In this document: in pieces, positions 7,533-9,958 of the stretch
Layout: each line of letters begins with the position of its first letter
Position numbering within the stretch: the first letter of the stretch is position 1
Assembly (NCBI GenBank): GCA_017578085.1
Contig: PKQR01000078.1
Coordinates: 1 to 9,958, forward strand
From: Bacillota bacterium
GTDB lineage: Bacteria; Bacillota; Limnochordia; Limnochordales; ZCTH02-B6
DNA: 9,958 nucleotides
Reading direction: 5' to 3'
Notes under the pieces: generated by a model
Seen by the model: the letters and a program-made list of their open reading frames with translations, nothing else
What the model was told of the DNA's origin: nothing
Databases searched by the model: none
Translations under genes and position numbers: made by a program

Positions 7533-8804
7533 GTGGAGCAAGCGGTGCAGGCCGGCCGGGCGGCGGCGGCGCTCGGTGCGGTTTCACTGGAAGAGGAGCT
7601 GGCCCTCATCCGCCGTGGCACTGAGGAAATTTTTCCCGAAGAGGAATTGGTCGAGAAGGTCGTCACGGCCCGCCGGGAAGGGCGGCCGCTCCGGGTCAAG
7701 CTGGGGGTTGACCCGACAGCCCGCGAACTGCATCTGGGTCACTTGATCCCGGTGCTCAAGCTGCGGCAGTTTCAGCAACTGGGCCACCAGGCCGTGCTGA
7801 TCATCGGCGACTACACGGCGACGCTGGGCGATCCGACCGGGCGCAACAAGGCCAGGCCTCCCCTGAGCCACGAGCAGGTGCTGGAAAACGCCAAAGGCTA
7901 CACGGCGCAGCTATTCCGCTTCCTGGATCCTGAACGCACCGAAGTCGTCTACAACGGCCAGTGGTTTGGGCAGATGCGGTTTCACGACGTCATCAAGCTG
8001 CTTTCCCATATGACGCTGGCCCGGATGCTGGAGCGGGAAGATTTCCAGAAGCGCTGGCAAGGCGGTTTCCCCATCGGCCTGCATGAGCTAGTGTACCCGC
8101 TGATGCAGGGCTATGACTCGGTGATGGTGAGGGCCGACGTGGAACTCGGCGGTATCGACCAGAAGTTCAACATCCTCGTGGGCCGGGATCTCCAAAAGGA
8201 AGTGGGCATGCCGGCGCAGGTCGGCGTCTGCTCGCCGATCCTCATCGGCATCGACGGCAAGGAGAAGATGAGCAAGTCGTTGGGCAACTACATCGCCCTC
8301 AACGACACCCCCGAGGACATGTACGGCAAGACGATGTCGATCCCCGACGAGCTCATGATGCAGTACTACGAGCTCATCACCGATGTGAGCCTCGCGGAGC
8401 TGGACAGCTTGCGCCGGGGACTGGCCGACGGCACGGTGCACCCCCGCGACGCCAAGCGGCGCCTGGCCCGGGAGATCGTGCAGCGTTTCTACGGCGCCGA
8501 GGCGGCTAAGGCCGCGGAGGCCCATTTTGACCGGGTGCACAGGGAGCGGGAGGTGCCCGAGGACATCCCTGAGGTCGTCCTGGATCCCGGCGCGCTCCGG
8601 GACGGCCGCATCTGGATCGCACAGCTGCTGGTCCGGGCGGGGCTGGCAGCCAGCAACAGCGAGGCGCGGCGGCTGGTGGTCCAGGGCGGTGTGCGCCTGA
8701 ACGGCCAGGTCGTCACAGACCCGGAGCTGGACTGGCTTGCCGAGAGCGGCACGGTCGTCCAGGTCGGCAAGCGCCGCTTCGCCCGCATCGTGCTCAAGCC
8801 CTGA
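7533..8804 (+). CDS. tyrS: Tyrosyl-tRNA synthetase (TyrZ-like type)
   Basis: This class I aminoacyl-tRNA synthetase activates tyrosine with ATP and charges tRNA-Tyr. With the start at 7533 it is 423 aa. The catalytic Rossmann domain shows HLGH (67-70) followed by GDYTATLGDPTGR (92-104), with KMSKS at 245-249. An S4 RNA-binding domain fills about 358-421 (IWIAQLLVRAGL, then GGVRLNG). The HLGH plus canonical KMSKS pair puts it with the TyrZ-like group rather than the B. subtilis TyrS group, whose second motif is degenerate. Two in-frame GTG codons compete as starts. I favour 7533 because AGCGGGTGAT (7519-7528) resembles the anti-Shine-Dalgarno target at the right distance; the GTG at 7524 lies inside that element and has no good site upstream. 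It is transcribed alone: its own promoter lies upstream and an intrinsic terminator follows. No T-box fits the short leader. Confidence 0.96.
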   Translation: MEQAVQAGRAAAALGAVSLEEELALIRRGTEEIFPEEELVEKVVTARREGRPLRVKLGVDPTARELHLGHLIPVLKLRQFQQLGHQAVLIIGDYTATLGDPTGRNKARPPLSHEQVLENAKGYTAQLFRFLDPERTEVVYNGQWFGQMRFHDVIKLLSHMTLARMLEREDFQKRWQGGFPIGLHELVYPLMQGYDSVMVRADVELGGIDQKFNILVGRDLQKEVGMPAQVGVCSPILIGIDGKEKMSKSLGNYIALNDTPEDMYGKTMSIPDELMMQYYELITDVSLAELDSLRRGLADGTVHPRDAKRRLAREIVQRFYGAEAAKAAEAHFDRVHREREVPEDIPEVVLDPGALRDGRIWIAQLLVRAGLAASNSEARRLVVQGGVRLNGQVVTDPELDWLAESGTVVQVGKRRFARIVLKP

Positions 8805-8836
8805 GGAGCCTGCTAGCGGCGGCTGCTTCGCGTCCG

Positions 8837-8863
8837 GTTCTTTGTGCTCCGTTCTTGTGCTCC
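8837..8863. repeat. Short tandem repeat (14 + 13 bp) after tyrS
   Basis: GTTCTTTGTGCTCC (8837-8850) is followed directly by GTTCTTGTGCTCC (8851-8863). The copies differ by one T. The repeat lies in the noncoding stretch between tyrS and its terminator. It looks like a slippage or duplication product; no function is apparent. Confidence 0.6.
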
Positions 8864-8880
8864 GCTCCTACCTTGGCGGC

Positions 8881-8916
8881 GGTCCGGGGCGATGTGCCCT
8901 GGGCCGTCCTTCTTTT
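8881..8916 (+). terminator. Intrinsic terminator of tyrS
   Basis: GGTCCGGGGC (8881-8890) pairs fully with GCCCTGGGCC (8896-8905), including two G-T wobbles, around a 5-nt GATGT loop. C8880-G8906 can extend the stem to 11 bp. A pyrimidine-rich tract TCCTTCTTTT (8907-8916) follows. It lies 76 bp beyond the tyrS stop and 60 bp before yunB, so it should separate the two transcription units. Confidence 0.8.
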
Positions 8917-8938
8917 CGCACCCACAGGCCGGGCCGCG

Positions 8939-8948
8939 CATACGTATG
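8939..8948. promoter_or_regulatory. Palindrome CATACGTATG upstream of yunB
   Basis: A perfect 10-bp palindrome lies 27 bp before the yunB start, an AT-richer island in GC-rich DNA. Its first half, CATAC, matches the start of the SigE -10 consensus (CATACA-T), which would suit a sporulation gene, but I see no SigE-like -35 about 14-15 bp upstream. It could be a SigE -10, a repressor site or chance. Confidence 0.25.
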
Positions 8949-8975
8949 GTAGGGTTGCCGGGAGGGAGGAGGTCG

Positions 8976-9710
8976 ATGCGGGTGTTGGCGTGGGGCAGCG
9001 GCTGGATGCGGCCGCCGGCGCGGCGGCGCGGGACGCTCAACCGCGCGCAGCGTTTTGCGGTGCTGGTCACCGTGGCGGCGGTGCTGCTTCTAAGCGTGTC
9101 GTGGCTGGCCGACGCGTTGCTGCGCCCGCCCTTGCGGCGTTGGGCCGAGTCGAAGGCGGTGAACCTCGGGACGCGCGCCATCGCCAGCGCCGTCGAGGAG
9201 CACCTTTTGCCCCTCATCGAGGCCGAAGCCCTCTTTCGCCCGGTGACCGACGCCCAGGGACAGCTCATCATGATCGATTACAACATGGCCCGCATCAACC
9301 AGATCGGCGCCGCGGCGGCGTACCACATCCAAGAAGCCCTGGCGCAACTGGGCCGGGAGGAGCTGCCTCTCCCCCTCGGCCAGCTGACGGGCTTGGATTT
9401 CCTCGCGGGCACGGGGCCCGCCGTACCGGTACGCATAATTCCCATTGGCTCGGTTACTGTAGAGCCGCGCTCGGACTTCGTGGCTGCTGGGATCAACGTC
9501 GTCAATCACCGGCTGTACGTGCACGTGCGGGTGGAGATGAAGGTCGTGGCGCCCTACATCGACGCGAACTTTCCGGTTGAACAGGCCATCGTGCTTACCA
9601 ATCAGGTGATCCCGGGGCGCGTTCCGCAGGTGTTTGTGGGCATCGAGGGCGTGGACTTGCGCAATCTGCCGGGCGGCCGGCTGGCCCTGGCCGCCGGGGA
9701 AGGCCTGTAA
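8976..9710 (+). CDS. yunB: Sporulation protein YunB
   Basis: This 244-aa protein has a basic N-terminus, one membrane helix (about 27-48) and a long domain predicted to face the far side of the membrane. It shows the YunB hallmarks: IDYNMARINQI (100-110), PLGQLTGLDFLAGTGP (133-148) followed by VPVRIIPIG (150-158), AGINVVNHRLYVHVRVEMKVVAPY (171-194 region), and VLTNQVIPGRVPQVF near 206-220. B. subtilis YunB is made in the mother cell under SigE and is needed for proper spore formation; its biochemical role is not well defined. The start is the ATG at 8976, because GGAGGGAGGAGG (8961-8972) lies just upstream; in-frame starts further upstream would run through the terminator and lack a ribosome binding site. 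The gene stands between the tyrS terminator and an rRNA promoter, so it is probably monocistronic. Presence of this gene is the best evidence that the organism can sporulate. Confidence 0.93.
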   Translation: MRVLAWGSGWMRPPARRRGTLNRAQRFAVLVTVAAVLLLSVSWLADALLRPPLRRWAESKAVNLGTRAIASAVEEHLLPLIEAEALFRPVTDAQGQLIMIDYNMARINQIGAAAAYHIQEALAQLGREELPLPLGQLTGLDFLAGTGPAVPVRIIPIGSVTVEPRSDFVAAGINVVNHRLYVHVRVEMKVVAPYIDANFPVEQAIVLTNQVIPGRVPQVFVGIEGVDLRNLPGGRLALAAGEGL

Positions 9711-9774
9711 AACCCTGTCAAACCTTGCAGCGCCTGGACCCCTGGGAAATGCCAATTTCGCAATCTTGTGGCCC

Positions 9775-9803
9775 TTGATTCCCTCGAGGGACCGTGCTAT
9801 ATT
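9775..9803 (+). promoter_or_regulatory. SigA-type promoter of an rRNA operon
   Basis: TTGATT (9775-9780) and TATATT (9798-9803) are separated by exactly 17 bp. The -10 is extended by TGC (9795-9797). The region just upstream (9747-9770) is AT-richer than its surroundings and could help as a weak UP element. Transcription should start near 9810, about 25 nt before the boxA. Confidence 0.82.
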
Positions 9804-9834
9804 TAAGATCCGGCGGCAGGAAATTGCGGCCGGT

Positions 9835-9849
9835 TGGTCCTTGAAAACT
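9835..9849 (+). promoter_or_regulatory. rRNA leader boxA (antitermination site)
   Basis: TGGTCCTTGAAAACT closely resembles the Bacillus rRNA boxA form, TGYTCTTTGAAAACT, differing at two positions. The following AAACAGCG also resembles text often found before Firmicute 16S genes. BoxA binds NusB/NusE (S10) and protects untranslated rRNA transcripts from Rho. Confidence 0.8.
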
Positions 9850-9880
9850 AAACAGCGTGACGACCTGGTGGACGGGTGCG

Positions 9881-9929
9881 GGCCTTTCTGTGAGGGAAGG
9901 CCGAAGCGGTAAGCCGGGACGGCTTGCCG
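9881..9929 (+). ncRNA. Two stem-loops in the rRNA leader
   Basis: GGCCTTTC (9881-9888) pairs with GGAAGGCC (9895-9902) with one G-U pair and a 6-nt loop. CGGTAAGCC (9907-9915) pairs with GGCTTGCCG (9921-9929), also with one G-U pair, around the 5-nt GGGAC loop. Neither is followed by a T-tract, so they are not terminators. They lie between boxA and the expected 16S start and probably fold in the pre-rRNA leader. Confidence 0.6.
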
Positions 9930-9948
9930 TTGATTGGTCTACAACCCC

Positions 9949-9958
9949 TGCTGGGAGA
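9949..9958 (+). rRNA. Probable first bases of 16S rRNA, cut by the window end
   Basis: The window ends in CTGGGAGA. In many Firmicutes the 16S gene begins with a few variable bases and then GGAGAGTTTGATC. If so, the final AGA corresponds to about positions 8-10 of E. coli 16S rRNA and the gene starts near 9949. The conserved TTTGATC itself is outside the window, so this is inference from the promoter, boxA and position. Confidence 0.45.

Noticed and set aside
9704..9723. Near-perfect 10-bp tandem repeat CCTGTAAAAC/CCTGTCAAAC across the yunB stop
   Set aside because: Short, one mismatch, partly coding; easily chance.
9746..9759. GAAAT/ATTTC stem with a 4-nt loop after yunB
   Set aside because: Five weak pairs without a T-tract; too unstable for a terminator, more likely part of the AT-richer region upstream of the rRNA promoter.

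Overview
The window looks like chromosomal housekeeping DNA from a GC-rich, endospore-forming member of the Bacillota (Firmicutes). By eye about two thirds of the bases are G or C. Evidence for the lineage: the polX-mutS2 neighbourhood typical of Firmicutes, a YunB sporulation protein, a KMSKS/HLGH-type tyrosyl-tRNA synthetase, SigA-type promoters, AGGAGG-like ribosome binding sites, and a Bacillus-like boxA in an rRNA leader. A deep-branching GC-rich lineage of the Symbiobacterium/Thermaerobacter/Limnochorda kind would fit, but that is inference from composition and gene content, not a placement.

Layout. Bases 1-5229 form a tightly packed rightward operon. It holds the last codons of an upstream gene (perhaps cvpA), polX, a 313-aa phosphoglycerate-mutase-like metalloenzyme, and mutS2. 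Stop and start codons overlap at two of the junctions (ATGA at 87-90 and an 8-bp overlap at 2839-2846). A leftward class A penicillin-binding protein (7312-5249) converges on mutS2 with only 19 bp between them. The 220-bp region 7313-7532 is a divergent promoter zone: the leftward PBP and rightward tyrS promoters share an identical 11-base core in inverted orientation, and a GC palindrome overlaps the tyrS -35. tyrS (7533-8804) ends in a convincing intrinsic terminator (8881-8916). yunB (8976-9710) follows. The window closes with a strong SigA-type promoter, a boxA and leader hairpins, and stops where the 16S rRNA gene is expected to begin.

How the genes relate. polX and mutS2 are DNA repair and nucleic-acid/ribosome quality-control genes. 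The metalloenzyme between them keeps every expected metal ligand, but its physiological substrate cannot be read from sequence. The PBP builds peptidoglycan, tyrS charges tRNA-Tyr, and yunB acts in spore formation. No mobile element, CRISPR array, phage gene or tRNA gene was seen. The most interesting material is regulatory and architectural: mirrored promoters, alternative GC hairpins in the PBP leader, a tyrS leader too short for a T-box, and the metalloenzyme inserted in the polX-mutS2 pair. I did not find strong evidence for a wholly new system.
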